A DNA stretch of 8,337 nt from DATCYZ01 sp036526195 (GTDB taxonomy: Bacteria > Pseudomonadota > Gammaproteobacteria > Burkholderiales > SG8-39), in contig DATCYZ010000166.1 of the NCBI GenBank assembly GCA_036526195.1, forward strand, positions 1 through 8,337. The letters are read 5' to 3'. Made by a program: the position numbers and the translations under genes. Shown in pieces: positions 1 through 6,476 of the stretch (positions within the stretch are counted from its first letter, which is position 1; each line of letters opens with the position of its first letter). Under the pieces are notes generated by a model. The model searched no databases and had not been told where the DNA came from. It saw nothing but the letters and a program-made list of their open reading frames with translations.

Positions 1-649
1 TCACGCCGCGGTTCTTGACGTTCGCCAGCACCCTCTTCAGGTCGCCCACCCCGGCAGCCAGCGTCTGCATCTCGCCCAGCCCCTTGTGCACCTGCTCGAG
101 CCGCTCGGAGACCTGCTTGAAGGATTCGGTGAGACGCAGTTCCAGCGTCGCGTGCAGCTTCTCGTCCACCGTGGCGCGCATCTGCTCGAGCTTCGCCGCG
201 TTGTCCTGCTGCAGCTTCTGCAGCTGCGTCTCGAGCGTCTCGCGCGTCTCGCGCGCGGCGAGCCGCTGCTGGTCCTGCACCCGGCCGAGGCTTTCTTCGA
301 GGGTCTTCCTGAAGTTGTCCATGCGCGCCTCGTTCGCCGCGGAAAGCGCGGCGAGGCTCTGCGCGAAGCCGTCGATCTGGTTGTTCTGCACCGTGGCGAT
401 CGAGCTCATCTGGGTGGAGACGTTCTGCCCGAAGGCGCCGAGGCTCTTCTGCAGTTCCTCGCGCGATTCGCGCGCCGCCCGCTCCGCGTCGCTGCGCGCC
501 TCGCGCGCGACGCGCTCCGCCTCGCGGGCCGCGACCGCGGCGTCTGCGCGCGCCGCGCGGTCGCGCCCGAGCAGCACGAACGCAAGGACCGCGCCCGCCA
601 CCGCGGCGAGCGCGGCGACCAGCGCGATGTAGGGCAAGGCCTCGCTCAA
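1..649 (-). CDS. rmuC: RmuC family DNA recombination protein, N-terminal part (3' end cut by the window edge)
   Basis: Known role of the family: RmuC proteins limit recombination at inverted repeats and carry a nuclease-like core; the exact reaction is not settled. Translating the minus strand gives 216 codons, open to the left edge. A hydrophobic anchor (about residues 5-27, starting MSEALPYIALVAAL) is followed by a long Ala/Arg/Glu/Gln-rich coiled coil (about 30-190). The conserved entry to the RmuC domain comes next (VSERLEQVHKGLGEMQ, then GVGDLKRVLANVKNRG). This order of anchor, coiled coil and RmuC domain is typical; full-length members are usually about 400-500 residues, so about half is missing. 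The start is taken as TTG at 649-647, which overlaps the globin stop in a TTGA arrangement and has a purine-rich GGGGCAGG just upstream. No ATG gives a sensible start. It is probably last in the four-gene minus-strand run and translationally coupled to the globin. Family assignment is firm; the start codon is less so. Confidence 0.93.
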   Translation of the reverse strand, partial: MSEALPYIALVAALAAVAGAVLAFVLLGRDRAARADAAVAAREAERVAREARSDAERAARESREELQKSLGAFGQNVSTQMSSIATVQNNQIDGFAQSLAALSAANEARMDNFRKTLEESLGRVQDQQRLAARETRETLETQLQKLQQDNAAKLEQMRATVDEKLHATLELRLTESFKQVSERLEQVHKGLGEMQTLAAGVGDLKRVLANVKNRGV

Positions 650-1053
650 GCCTGCCCCGGCATGTCGCCGGGCCGGTTGCGCATCCAGTCCGCGGTCGCG
701 AACAACTGGCTGAGCAACCAGGCGCGGAAGGCGGCGTTGCCCGCCTGCGTGTCCTCGAGCGCCCGGCGCATGCAGTCGAGCCAGGCGTCGCGCTCGGCGC
801 GGCCGATGGCGAACGGCAGGTGGCGCGCGCGCAGCATCGGGGGGCCGTGCTTCTCCGTGTAGAGCGACGGCCCGCCAAGCCAGCCGGAGAGGAACATGAA
901 GAGCTTCTCGCGCGAGCCGGCGAGGTCCCCGGGATGGAGCTTGCGGATGCCGTGGTACTCGGGCTCGCTGTCCATGAGGTCGTAGAAGCGCTCGATCAGG
1001 CGGTGCAAGGCAGGTTCCCCGCCGAGGATTTCGTACGGGACGGGCTGTGCCAC
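646..1053 (-). CDS. Group II truncated haemoglobin
   Basis: A small single-domain haem protein of 135 residues, the usual length for group II (TrHbO-type) globins. These bind O2 and often NO, and are linked to oxygen sensing, redox chemistry or NO/peroxide detoxification; the specific role here is unknown. Visible landmarks are YEILGGEPALHRLIERFYDLM at the N-terminus with Tyr24 in the B10 position, SGWLGGPSLYTEKHGPPMLRARH (Trp58 and the proximal His78, F8), and Trp91 at G8 (RDAWLDCM), the group II hallmark. The start is taken as GTG at 1053-1051 (MAQPVPYEILGG), 4 bp after the permease stop. An upstream ATG at 1125 would add 24 residues that are the permease C-terminal coding region read in another frame, so it is rejected. 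There is no clear Shine-Dalgarno, so coupling to the upstream gene is likely. The stop overlaps the rmuC start. A globin between a transporter and rmuC suggests operon convenience rather than shared function. Confidence 0.93.
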   Translation of the reverse strand: MAQPVPYEILGGEPALHRLIERFYDLMDSEPEYHGIRKLHPGDLAGSREKLFMFLSGWLGGPSLYTEKHGPPMLRARHLPFAIGRAERDAWLDCMRRALEDTQAGNAAFRAWLLSQLFATADWMRNRPGDMPGQA

Positions 1054-1057
1054 CAGC

Positions 1058-3580
1058 TTACACCGAGTCGCGCAGCGTGAGCGCGGGCGAGGCGCGCAGC
1101 ACCGTGCGTGAAGAGAGCCACGCATTCAGCGCAAGCAACGCGAGCCCGGCGAGCGGACCGGCGACGAGCAGCGCCGGGGCCGGCGGCAGGTCGAGTTCGA
1201 ACACGCGCCGCGCCAGCAACTGGCCGATGGCGGCCGCGCCCGCGGTGGCCAGTACCCCGGCGAGCAGCCCCATGGCGAGGAACTCCACGCGCTGGCTGCC
1301 GATGACCTGCGCGCGCGACGCGCCGTAGACGCGCATCACCGCCGCCTCGCGGCGGCGCTCGTCCTCGGTCGCCACCAGCGCAGAGTAGAGCACCAGCAAT
1401 CCCGCGCCGAGCGCGAACAGGAAAACGAACTGCACCGCGGCGATCAGCTGGTCGATCACGCCCTGCGCCTGGCGCACCGCGGCGCCGACGTCGACCACCG
1501 TCAGGTTCGGGTAGGCGGCCGTGAGCCCGTTCATCGCCTTCTCCTTGTCCTCCGGCAGGCGGAACGCCGTGATGAAGCTTGCGGGAAAAGGCTTGAGCAA
1601 TTCCGGCGGCGTCATGACGAAGAAATTCACCTTCATCGAGTCCCAGCGCAGCTTGCGAAGCGAGGCGATGCGCGCGCTGAAGGCCTCCCCGCCGACGGTG
1701 AACGTCAGCACGTCGTCCAGCTTCCAGCCGAGCGTACGCGCGATGCCGGTCTCCACCGAAAGCTCGCGCGGCGGATCGCCCTGCCCTTTGGTCCACCAGC
1801 GGCCGGCCTCGATGACGTTGTGCCCGGGCAGTTCGTCCGCGTACGACAGGTTGAACTCGCGCTCGACCATGCGGCGCGCGCGCTCGTCCTGGAAGTCGTC
1901 CGAGGACACGGCGCGGCCGTTCACCTGCGTGAGCCGCGCGCGCACCATGGGGTACAGGTCCGGCGCGACGATGCCGTGTTCGGCAAAATAGCGCTTCACG
2001 CCCTCGAGCTGGTCGGGCTGGATGCCGATGACGAAGCGGTTCGGCGCATCCGGCGGCGCCGCGCGCCGCCAGGCATCGACAAGATCGTTTCTAGTGATGC
2101 CCAGCAGCAGCACCGCGGTGAGGCCCACCGACAGGCTCGCGACCTGGATGGCATTGCCGCGCGCGTGCCGGCGCAGGTTGGACAGCCCGTAGCGCAATGC
2201 GAGGCTGCCGGCCCCCACGCGGCGCGCGACGACGGGGCTGGAGACCATGCGCAGCGCGACCCAGGCGACGACGGCAAAGGCCGCAAGCGCCACCACGAAA
2301 CCGCCCACCACGATCAGGCCCAGCCGCAGGTCGCCCGCCTGCCAGACGAGCAGCGCGCCGAGCGCGCCGAAGCCGGTGGCGTAGGTCGCCAGCGTGCCGC
2401 CCTGCAGGGTGCCCGATTCGCGGCGGATGACGCGCACCGCGGGCACGTTCTTCAGCTGCACCAGCGGCGGCAGCGCGAAGCCGAGCAGCAGCACCAGTCC
2501 GACGAGGAAGCCCTGCAGCGCGGGCAGCGGCCCGGGGACCGGCAGCGTGGCGCGCATCAGGTCGGCGAGCGCGCCGGCGATCGCCTCCTGCGCCACGTAG
2601 CCCATGGCGCAGCCCAGGGCGCTCGCCACCGCGCCGAGCACCAGGAACTCGAGCGCATGGAGCGAGAGCAGGCGCGACTGGGTCGCCCCGAGGCAGCGCA
2701 TCACCGCGCAGCCGTCGAGGTGCCGCTCGACGAAGCGGCGCGCGCCGAGCGCGATCGCGACGCCGGCGAGCACCGCGGCAAGCAAGGCGGTGAGGCCAAG
2801 GAAACGCTGCGCCCGGTCGATCGAGGCGACCACTTCGGGCCGGCCGCTTTCCAGCGTGTCGATGCGCTCGCCGCGCCCAAGCCGCTCGCGCGCCCAGGCC
2901 TCAAAAGCGGCGAGCGGCTCGCGCGCGCCGGCGGCGTAGAGGTAGTACCAGATGCGGCTGCCGGGCTGGATCAGCCCCGTGGCCGGGACGTCCTCGTGGT
3001 GCATCATCAGGCGCGGCGCGATATTGAAGAAGTTCGCGCTGCGCTCGGGCTCGAGCGTCAGCACCGCGGCCACCTCGAACTCCGAACGCCCGAGCCGGAT
3101 CCTGGAGCCGACCGGCGCCTCCAGCGCGGAGATCAGCCGCTCCTCCATCCAGACGGTGCCGCGTGCAGGCCCGGCTGCGGTCGGGGCGTCGGGCCTGTTC
3201 AGCGCCGGCGCCGTGCGAAGCTTTCCGCGCAAGGGGTAGTTTCCGGTGACGGCCTTGACGCCGGCCAGCTGGCCGCGCATCGCATCGCCGGCGCCGACCT
3301 GCGCCATGCTGATGAAGTTGTAGGCTTGCGCCCCACGCAGCCCGCGACGCTCGATCTCGGCGCGCATCGCCGGCGCCCAGGCGTGGTCCGCGACCATGAC
3401 GAGGTCGGCGCCGAGCAGCTGGTGCGCGTCGCGCACCAGCGCCTGGCTGACGCGGTCGGCAAAGAAGCCCACGCTGGTAACGCTCGCCACCGCCACCACC
3501 AGCGCCCCGGCGAGCACGCGCAGCTCGCCCGCGCGCCAGTCGCGCGCCAGCATGCGCATCGATTGGACAAGGAGCGACAT
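1058..3580 (-). CDS. ybbP: FtsX-like ABC transporter permease, YbbP type
   Basis: Inner-membrane permease subunit, 840 residues, expected to work with the ATPase encoded just upstream. FtsX/MacB-type systems usually act as mechanotransmitters or lipoprotein/envelope extractors rather than importers; the substrate of YbbAP is not firmly known, though a link to envelope lipids or TesA-like enzymes has been inferred from gene neighbourhood. Apparent layout: TM1 at about 21-41; a periplasmic domain to about 255; TM helices at about 260-280, 305-330, 353-375, 400-415 and 420-445; a further helix at about 478-495 starting a second FtsX unit; a second periplasmic domain to about 705; and three final helices (about 710-735, 765-790, 800-822). 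The cytoplasmic coupling segments ERHLDGCAVMRCLGATQSRL (286-304) and DERRREAAVMRVYGASRAQV (740-759) are the repeated FtsX signature. The start is ATG at 3580, one base into the ATPase stop (TGATG); a GTG at 3583 (GTGA overlap) is an alternative. The C-terminus SPALTLRDSV is typical. Confidence 0.92.
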   Translation of the reverse strand: MSLLVQSMRMLARDWRAGELRVLAGALVVAVASVTSVGFFADRVSQALVRDAHQLLGADLVMVADHAWAPAMRAEIERRGLRGAQAYNFISMAQVGAGDAMRGQLAGVKAVTGNYPLRGKLRTAPALNRPDAPTAAGPARGTVWMEERLISALEAPVGSRIRLGRSEFEVAAVLTLEPERSANFFNIAPRLMMHHEDVPATGLIQPGSRIWYYLYAAGAREPLAAFEAWARERLGRGERIDTLESGRPEVVASIDRAQRFLGLTALLAAVLAGVAIALGARRFVERHLDGCAVMRCLGATQSRLLSLHALEFLVLGAVASALGCAMGYVAQEAIAGALADLMRATLPVPGPLPALQGFLVGLVLLLGFALPPLVQLKNVPAVRVIRRESGTLQGGTLATYATGFGALGALLVWQAGDLRLGLIVVGGFVVALAAFAVVAWVALRMVSSPVVARRVGAGSLALRYGLSNLRRHARGNAIQVASLSVGLTAVLLLGITRNDLVDAWRRAAPPDAPNRFVIGIQPDQLEGVKRYFAEHGIVAPDLYPMVRARLTQVNGRAVSSDDFQDERARRMVEREFNLSYADELPGHNVIEAGRWWTKGQGDPPRELSVETGIARTLGWKLDDVLTFTVGGEAFSARIASLRKLRWDSMKVNFFVMTPPELLKPFPASFITAFRLPEDKEKAMNGLTAAYPNLTVVDVGAAVRQAQGVIDQLIAAVQFVFLFALGAGLLVLYSALVATEDERRREAAVMRVYGASRAQVIGSQRVEFLAMGLLAGVLATAGAAAIGQLLARRVFELDLPPAPALLVAGPLAGLALLALNAWLSSRTVLRASPALTLRDSV

Positions 3581-4296
3581 CACGCCAGCATGCGCCCGGC
3601 CGCGAGCCGCACCACCCGGTCGCAGCGCGCCGCGAGCGACTCGTCGTGCGTCACCATGATGAGCGTGGCGCCGGATTCCCGGTTGAGCGAGAACATCAGC
3701 TCGATCACCGCGGCGCCGGATTCGGCATCGAGGCTTCCCGTCGGTTCGTCCGCGAGCAGCAGCTTCGGACGCACCACGAAGGCGCGCGCCAGCGCGACGC
3801 GCTGCTGCTCGCCGCCCGAAAGGTGGCGCGGCGCATGGTGCGTGCGCTCGCCGAGTCCCACGCGCTCCAGCATGGCGCGCGCCGCAGCCGCGGCGCCGGG
3901 ATCCCCGGCCAGCTCGAGCGGCAGCATGACGTTCTCCAGCGCCGAGAGCGCCGGCAGCAGCTGGAAGGACTGGAAGACGAAGCCGACCAGGCGCCCGCGC
4001 AGTTCGGCGCGCGCATCCTCGTCGATGGCGAACAGATCGGTGCCCTCGAGCGCGACGCTGCCGGTGCTGGGCGTGTCGAGTCCGGCGAGGATCGCAAGCA
4101 GCGTCGACTTGCCCGATCCCGAGGCGCCGACCACTGCCACCGCCTCGCCCGGCGTGACGCTCAAGTCGATATCGCGGAGAATCACGAGGTCGCGGTCTCC
4201 GCTCTTCACCGTCTTGCCGATGCCCTGCGCGCGCAGCACCAGATCGTCATTGCGCCCCGAAGGCGCCTTTTCCCGGGCGCTGGTTTCGCTCGTCAT
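3580..4296 (-). CDS. ybbA: ABC transporter ATP-binding protein, YbbA type (LolD/MacB family)
   Basis: Cytoplasmic ATPase that powers the FtsX-like permease encoded directly downstream. All nucleotide-binding motifs are present in the 238-residue product: Walker A GASGSGKS (57-64), Q-loop Gln109 in FVFQSF, signature LSGGEQQR (159-166), Walker B LLLADE (179-184, catalytic Glu184), D-loop SLDAE and the switch His217 in MVTHD. The segments STLLAILAGLD and VGFVFQSFQLLPALSALENVMLPLEL match the YbbA/LolD subgroup closely, and I recognise it as the orthologue of E. coli YbbA, which is likewise divergent from tesA. The start is chosen at ATG 4296-4294 (MTSETSAREK), leaving 18 residues before the conserved LVLRAQGIGKTV. 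ATGs at 4311 and 4347 are possible but push further into tesA, and a GTG at 4239 would avoid overlap with tesA. No strong ribosome-binding site separates these options. The stop overlaps the permease start. Confidence 0.93.
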   Translation of the reverse strand: MTSETSAREKAPSGRNDDLVLRAQGIGKTVKSGDRDLVILRDIDLSVTPGEAVAVVGASGSGKSTLLAILAGLDTPSTGSVALEGTDLFAIDEDARAELRGRLVGFVFQSFQLLPALSALENVMLPLELAGDPGAAAAARAMLERVGLGERTHHAPRHLSGGEQQRVALARAFVVRPKLLLADEPTGSLDAESGAAVIELMFSLNRESGATLIMVTHDESLAARCDRVVRLAAGRMLA

Positions 4297-4903
4297 CTGG
4301 CTGGTGTCCATGCAGTGCGCATTCGCCGCGCCCGCGGCGGGAAGCATCCTTGTTTTCGGTGACAGCCTGTCCGCTGCGTATGGCCTCTCGCAACACGAAA
4401 GCTGGGTGACGCTCCTCGAGAAACAGCTTCGAAAGGAGCACCCCGATTATAACGTCGCCAACGCGAGCATCTCCGGCGAAACCACGGGCGGCGGGCTGGC
4501 GCGGCTGCCGGGCGTGCTCGCGCGCCAGCGCCCGCAGGTGCTGGTGCTCGCACTCGGGGCGAACGACGGCCTGCGCGGCCTGCCGGTCGGGCAGATGAAG
4601 CAGAACCTCTCGGCGATGGTGGACCTTGCGCGCAAGGCGAAGGCGCGCGTGCTGCTGGTGGGCATTCGCATGCCGCCGAACTACGGGCCCGAGTACACCG
4701 CCGCCTTCGAGGCGGCCTTTGCATCGGTTGCGAAACAGCACGGCGTGGCCTTCCTGCCTTCGCTGCTCGGCGGGATCGGCGACAAGCCCGAATATTTCCA
4801 GCCGGACCGGCTGCATCCCACTGCGGCGGCGCAGCCGCTCATCCTCGAGGGCGTTCGCAAGGCGCTTGCACCCTTGCTCGGCGCGCCCGGCGCCCGCCGC
4901 TAG
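4250..4903 (+). CDS. tesA: Secreted GDSL/SGNH arylesterase, TesA family (acyl-CoA thioesterase I / lysophospholipase-like)
   Basis: A periplasmic SGNH hydrolase acting on aryl esters, acyl thioesters and possibly lysophospholipids. With the chosen start the product has 217 residues. Block I is FGDSLSAAYG (nucleophile Ser39), block II has Gly76 in NASISGETT, block III is GANDG with Asn105, and block V is DRLHPT with Asp186 and His189, so the catalytic set is complete. The start is chosen at TTG 4250 because this yields a classic signal peptide: a charged start, a hydrophobic core (ALVSLVIWLVSMQC) and an AFA|AP cleavage site near residue 26. The first in-frame ATG (4310) would leave only MQCAFA before the mature protein, and a GTG at 4304 is also too short. 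The weak point is that no good ribosome-binding site precedes the TTG. The gene is divergent from ybbA and overlaps its 5' end by about 47 bp, the same neighbourhood as in E. coli. The family call is firm; the start is inferred. Confidence 0.93.
   Translation: MRPEGAFSRALVSLVIWLVSMQCAFAAPAAGSILVFGDSLSAAYGLSQHESWVTLLEKQLRKEHPDYNVANASISGETTGGGLARLPGVLARQRPQVLVLALGANDGLRGLPVGQMKQNLSAMVDLARKAKARVLLVGIRMPPNYGPEYTAAFEAAFASVAKQHGVAFLPSLLGGIGDKPEYFQPDRLHPTAAAQPLILEGVRKALAPLLGAPGARR
4446..4451 (-). promoter_or_regulatory. Candidate -10 box for the ybbA-ybbP-globin-rmuC operon
   Basis: Read on the minus strand this is a perfect TATAAT, unusual in such GC-rich sequence, 150 bp upstream of the chosen ybbA start and antisense inside tesA (over the codons for Asp-Tyr-Asn). 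A transcript would start near 4439 and carry a leader of about 140 nt. No convincing -35 hexamer lies 16-18 bp upstream (GGAGAT and its neighbours are poor matches). The hexamer could simply be a coding accident of GAT-TAT-AAC. Confidence 0.3.
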
Positions 4904-4920
4904 CGCACGCCGACCCCGCG

Positions 4921-4936
4921 CTTGACCTGCGTCAAG
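4921..4936. promoter_or_regulatory. FNR/CRP-family operator (perfect palindrome)
   Basis: CTTGAC-CTGC-GTCAAG is a perfect inverted repeat with the half-site spacing of FNR/ANR/DNR-type regulators (TTGAY-N4-RTCAA). It lies in the 65 bp gap between tesA and the membrane reductase, 17 bp after the tesA stop and 32 bp before the reductase ATG. Its centre (4928.5) is about 41 bp upstream of position 4970, the class II activation spacing if transcription starts at or next to the ATG. A weak -10-like TAGTGT (4957-4962) fits that start. The likely reading is oxygen- or NO-responsive activation of the reductase; which regulator family member binds cannot be told from sequence. Confidence 0.65.
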
Positions 4937-4956
4937 CGGCGCGCAGCGCAGCGTCC

Positions 4957-4962
4957 TAGTGT
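4957..4962 (+). promoter_or_regulatory. Candidate -10 hexamer for the membrane reductase gene
   Basis: TAGTGT is a modest match to TATAAT. It is placed so that transcription would start at about 4969, which is the A of the reductase ATG, and so that the FNR-type palindrome would be centred near -41. There is no recognisable -35 box, as expected for a class II activator-dependent promoter. The evidence is the spacing more than the hexamer itself. Confidence 0.3.
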
Positions 4963-4968
4963 GGAGCG

Positions 4969-6423
4969 ATGGACAACGCACCCCGCGCTGAGCGCCGCGC
5001 GCTGCTGCGCGCTGCGGCCCTGCTCGGTCTGTACGTGAGCCTCGCGCTGCTACCGGTGGTCCTGGCCTGGGCACAGGGCCTGGCGCGGCGGCCCTGGCAC
5101 GAAGAACTCGCCTCCGGGCTTGCCATGGCGGCCTTCGCGATGCTGCTGATGGAGTTTATCCTCGCCGGCCGGGGACGCGCCCTGTCGCGCGCCCTCGGCA
5201 TGGACCTCACCATGCGGATGCACCAGTTCGCCGGCGTTACGGCGCTCGCGCTGCTCACCCTGCACCCCATGCTTTACGGACCGATGTACTCGGAGCCGCA
5301 GTTGTGGGATCCGCTGCGCAACCGCAGCGTGGTGCTCACCAACGCGGCGCTCGCCAGCGGGGTGCTCGGGCTGCTGCTGCTGATAGCGCTGGTGCTGCTC
5401 GCCGCGCTGCGCGCCCGCGTGGCGATGGCATACGAGACCTGGCGCCTCACCCATGTTCTGGGATCCCTGCTGGTGGCGGGCGCCGGCCTGCACCACACGC
5501 TGGACACCGGCCGCTATGCGCAGGATCCGCTGAGCGCCGGGTTCTGGATCGGCGCCACGGCGCTTGCCGCGGGCGCCCTGTTGAAGGTGTACCTCGTCGA
5601 TCCGCTCCTTGCCGAGCGGCAGCCCTATCACGTCGCGTCGGTGGAGCCGGTCGCCGAGCGCACCTGGCGCCTGCGTCTCGAGCCGACCACGGCGCGGACG
5701 CTGCGGTTTCGCGGCGGGCAGTTCATCTGGCTCAAGCTCGGTCGCGCGTTCGCGCAGTTGAGCGAGCATCCGTTCTCGATCGCCTCGGGTCCCGCGCCGG
5801 GCGGACGCATCGACCTGCTGATCAAGGCGGCGGGCGATTTCACCAGCACCGTCGGCGCCCTTGCGCCCGGAACCCCGGCGTTCCTCGACGGGCCTTACGG
5901 CAACTTCACCCTGGCCGGACGCGAGGGCGAGGGCATCCTGCTGGTCGCCGGCGGCATCGGCGTTGCGCCGATTCTGTCGATCCTGCACGAGCTTGCCGCG
6001 CAGGGCGACACGCGCCCCGTGCGCCTCGTCTATGGCAACCGCAGCGTGGCGCAGGTCGCCGCGCGCCCGGAACTGGAGGCGCTCGCAACGCAGCTCGACC
6101 TCACGCTCGACCTTGTCCTGAGCGAGCCGCCGCCGGACTGGAACGGACGCCGCGGGGTGCTGGACAAGAACACCCTGGCCGCCTGCATGCCGCCGACGCG
6201 CCGCGCGCACTGGCTCTACTTCGTCTGCGGGCCCGGGGAAATGATCGATGCCGTCGAGTCATCGCTCGACGCCCTTGGCGTGCCGCTCGAGCGCATCGTG
6301 TCCGAGCGGTTCCGGTACCAGGGCGGCGCGCCGACCCCGCGCGAGACGTTGTTGCGCCGGATCGCCGGTGCTGCGCTCGGCCTGATCCTGCTCGGCGTAC
6401 TGGCCTTCGCCGTGCTGCGCTGA
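4969..6423 (+). CDS. Membrane flavocytochrome oxidoreductase, ferric reductase / NOX-like (haem TM domain + FAD + NAD(P)H domain)
   Basis: Likely passes electrons from cytoplasmic NAD(P)H through FAD and two membrane haems to an outside acceptor (ferric iron, oxygen or a partner protein). The 484-residue product has six N-terminal TM helices (about 14-35, 47-67, 83-103, 122-147, 158-177, 189-209). Candidate haem ligands are His85 and His99 in helix 3 and His162 and His175/176 in helix 5, the 13-14 residue spacing of ferric reductases and NADPH oxidases. The cytoplasmic part has an FAD motif HPFSIAS (267-273), LDGPYG (306-311), a nucleotide-binding GGIGVAP (328-334) and FVCGPGEM (418-425). No ferredoxin domain or Cys cluster for an Fe-S centre is present. 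Oddly, a further hydrophobic helix (about 465-483) ends the protein after the reductase domain. The ATG at 4969 has GGAG only 2 nt upstream, close for a ribosome-binding site. Expression is probably controlled by the FNR-type palindrome upstream. Electron acceptor unknown. Confidence 0.88.
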   Translation: MDNAPRAERRALLRAAALLGLYVSLALLPVVLAWAQGLARRPWHEELASGLAMAAFAMLLMEFILAGRGRALSRALGMDLTMRMHQFAGVTALALLTLHPMLYGPMYSEPQLWDPLRNRSVVLTNAALASGVLGLLLLIALVLLAALRARVAMAYETWRLTHVLGSLLVAGAGLHHTLDTGRYAQDPLSAGFWIGATALAAGALLKVYLVDPLLAERQPYHVASVEPVAERTWRLRLEPTTARTLRFRGGQFIWLKLGRAFAQLSEHPFSIASGPAPGGRIDLLIKAAGDFTSTVGALAPGTPAFLDGPYGNFTLAGREGEGILLVAGGIGVAPILSILHELAAQGDTRPVRLVYGNRSVAQVAARPELEALATQLDLTLDLVLSEPPPDWNGRRGVLDKNTLAACMPPTRRAHWLYFVCGPGEMIDAVESSLDALGVPLERIVSERFRYQGGAPTPRETLLRRIAGAALGLILLGVLAFAVLR

Positions 6424-6462
6424 AGCGCGCTCCGGCGGGCGTGGTCGAACCGCTCCGGGGCG

Positions 6463-6468
6463 TAGAAT
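6463..6468 (+). promoter_or_regulatory. Candidate -10 box for mnmH
   Basis: TAGAAT in the string GTAGAATCG lies 8 bp before the mnmH ATG, within the 53 bp gap after the reductase stop. It is a good -10 match standing out from GC-rich flanks, and GTAGAAT close before start codons is a pattern I associate with betaproteobacterial promoters. Transcription would begin at about 6475, giving a leaderless or nearly leaderless mRNA. A -35 is not clear (GTGGTC at 6441-6446 is weak). Confidence 0.42.
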
Positions 6469-6476
6469 CGCAGGCG

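Noticed and set aside
1..649. Repeated GCGCGC-rich strings that look like repeats
   Set aside because: They encode the Ala/Arg/Glu coiled coil of RmuC and have no regular unit length.
996..1796. A 266-codon minus-strand open frame over the permease 3' end
   Set aside because: It is a different frame of the permease gene, giving Arg/Gly-rich sequence with no domain.
1820..4249. A very long open frame on the plus strand running into tesA (over 1000 codons in all)
   Set aside because: Before position 4250 it lies antisense to the permease and ATPase genes, and its translation is low-complexity Arg/Ala/His-rich. It is open only because of the strong GC codon bias of the true genes; only the tesA part is real.
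4304..4330. Possible lipoprotein signal in TesA (Cys23 of the signal peptide)
   Set aside because: The residues before the Cys are Ser-Met-Gln, which do not fit a lipobox, while AFA|AP just after is a normal signal peptidase I site.
4904..4968. Rho-independent terminator after tesA
   Set aside because: The only inverted repeat has a 4 bp loop but no following T-run and matches an FNR-family site. I found no convincing hairpin plus U-tract here or in the gaps after the reductase and mnmH.
5304..6476. Upstream extension of the mnmH frame
   Set aside because: It overlaps the reductase coding sequence in another frame and is Arg/Ala-rich without motifs. The MnmH family starts at the MRYVN ATG at 6477.
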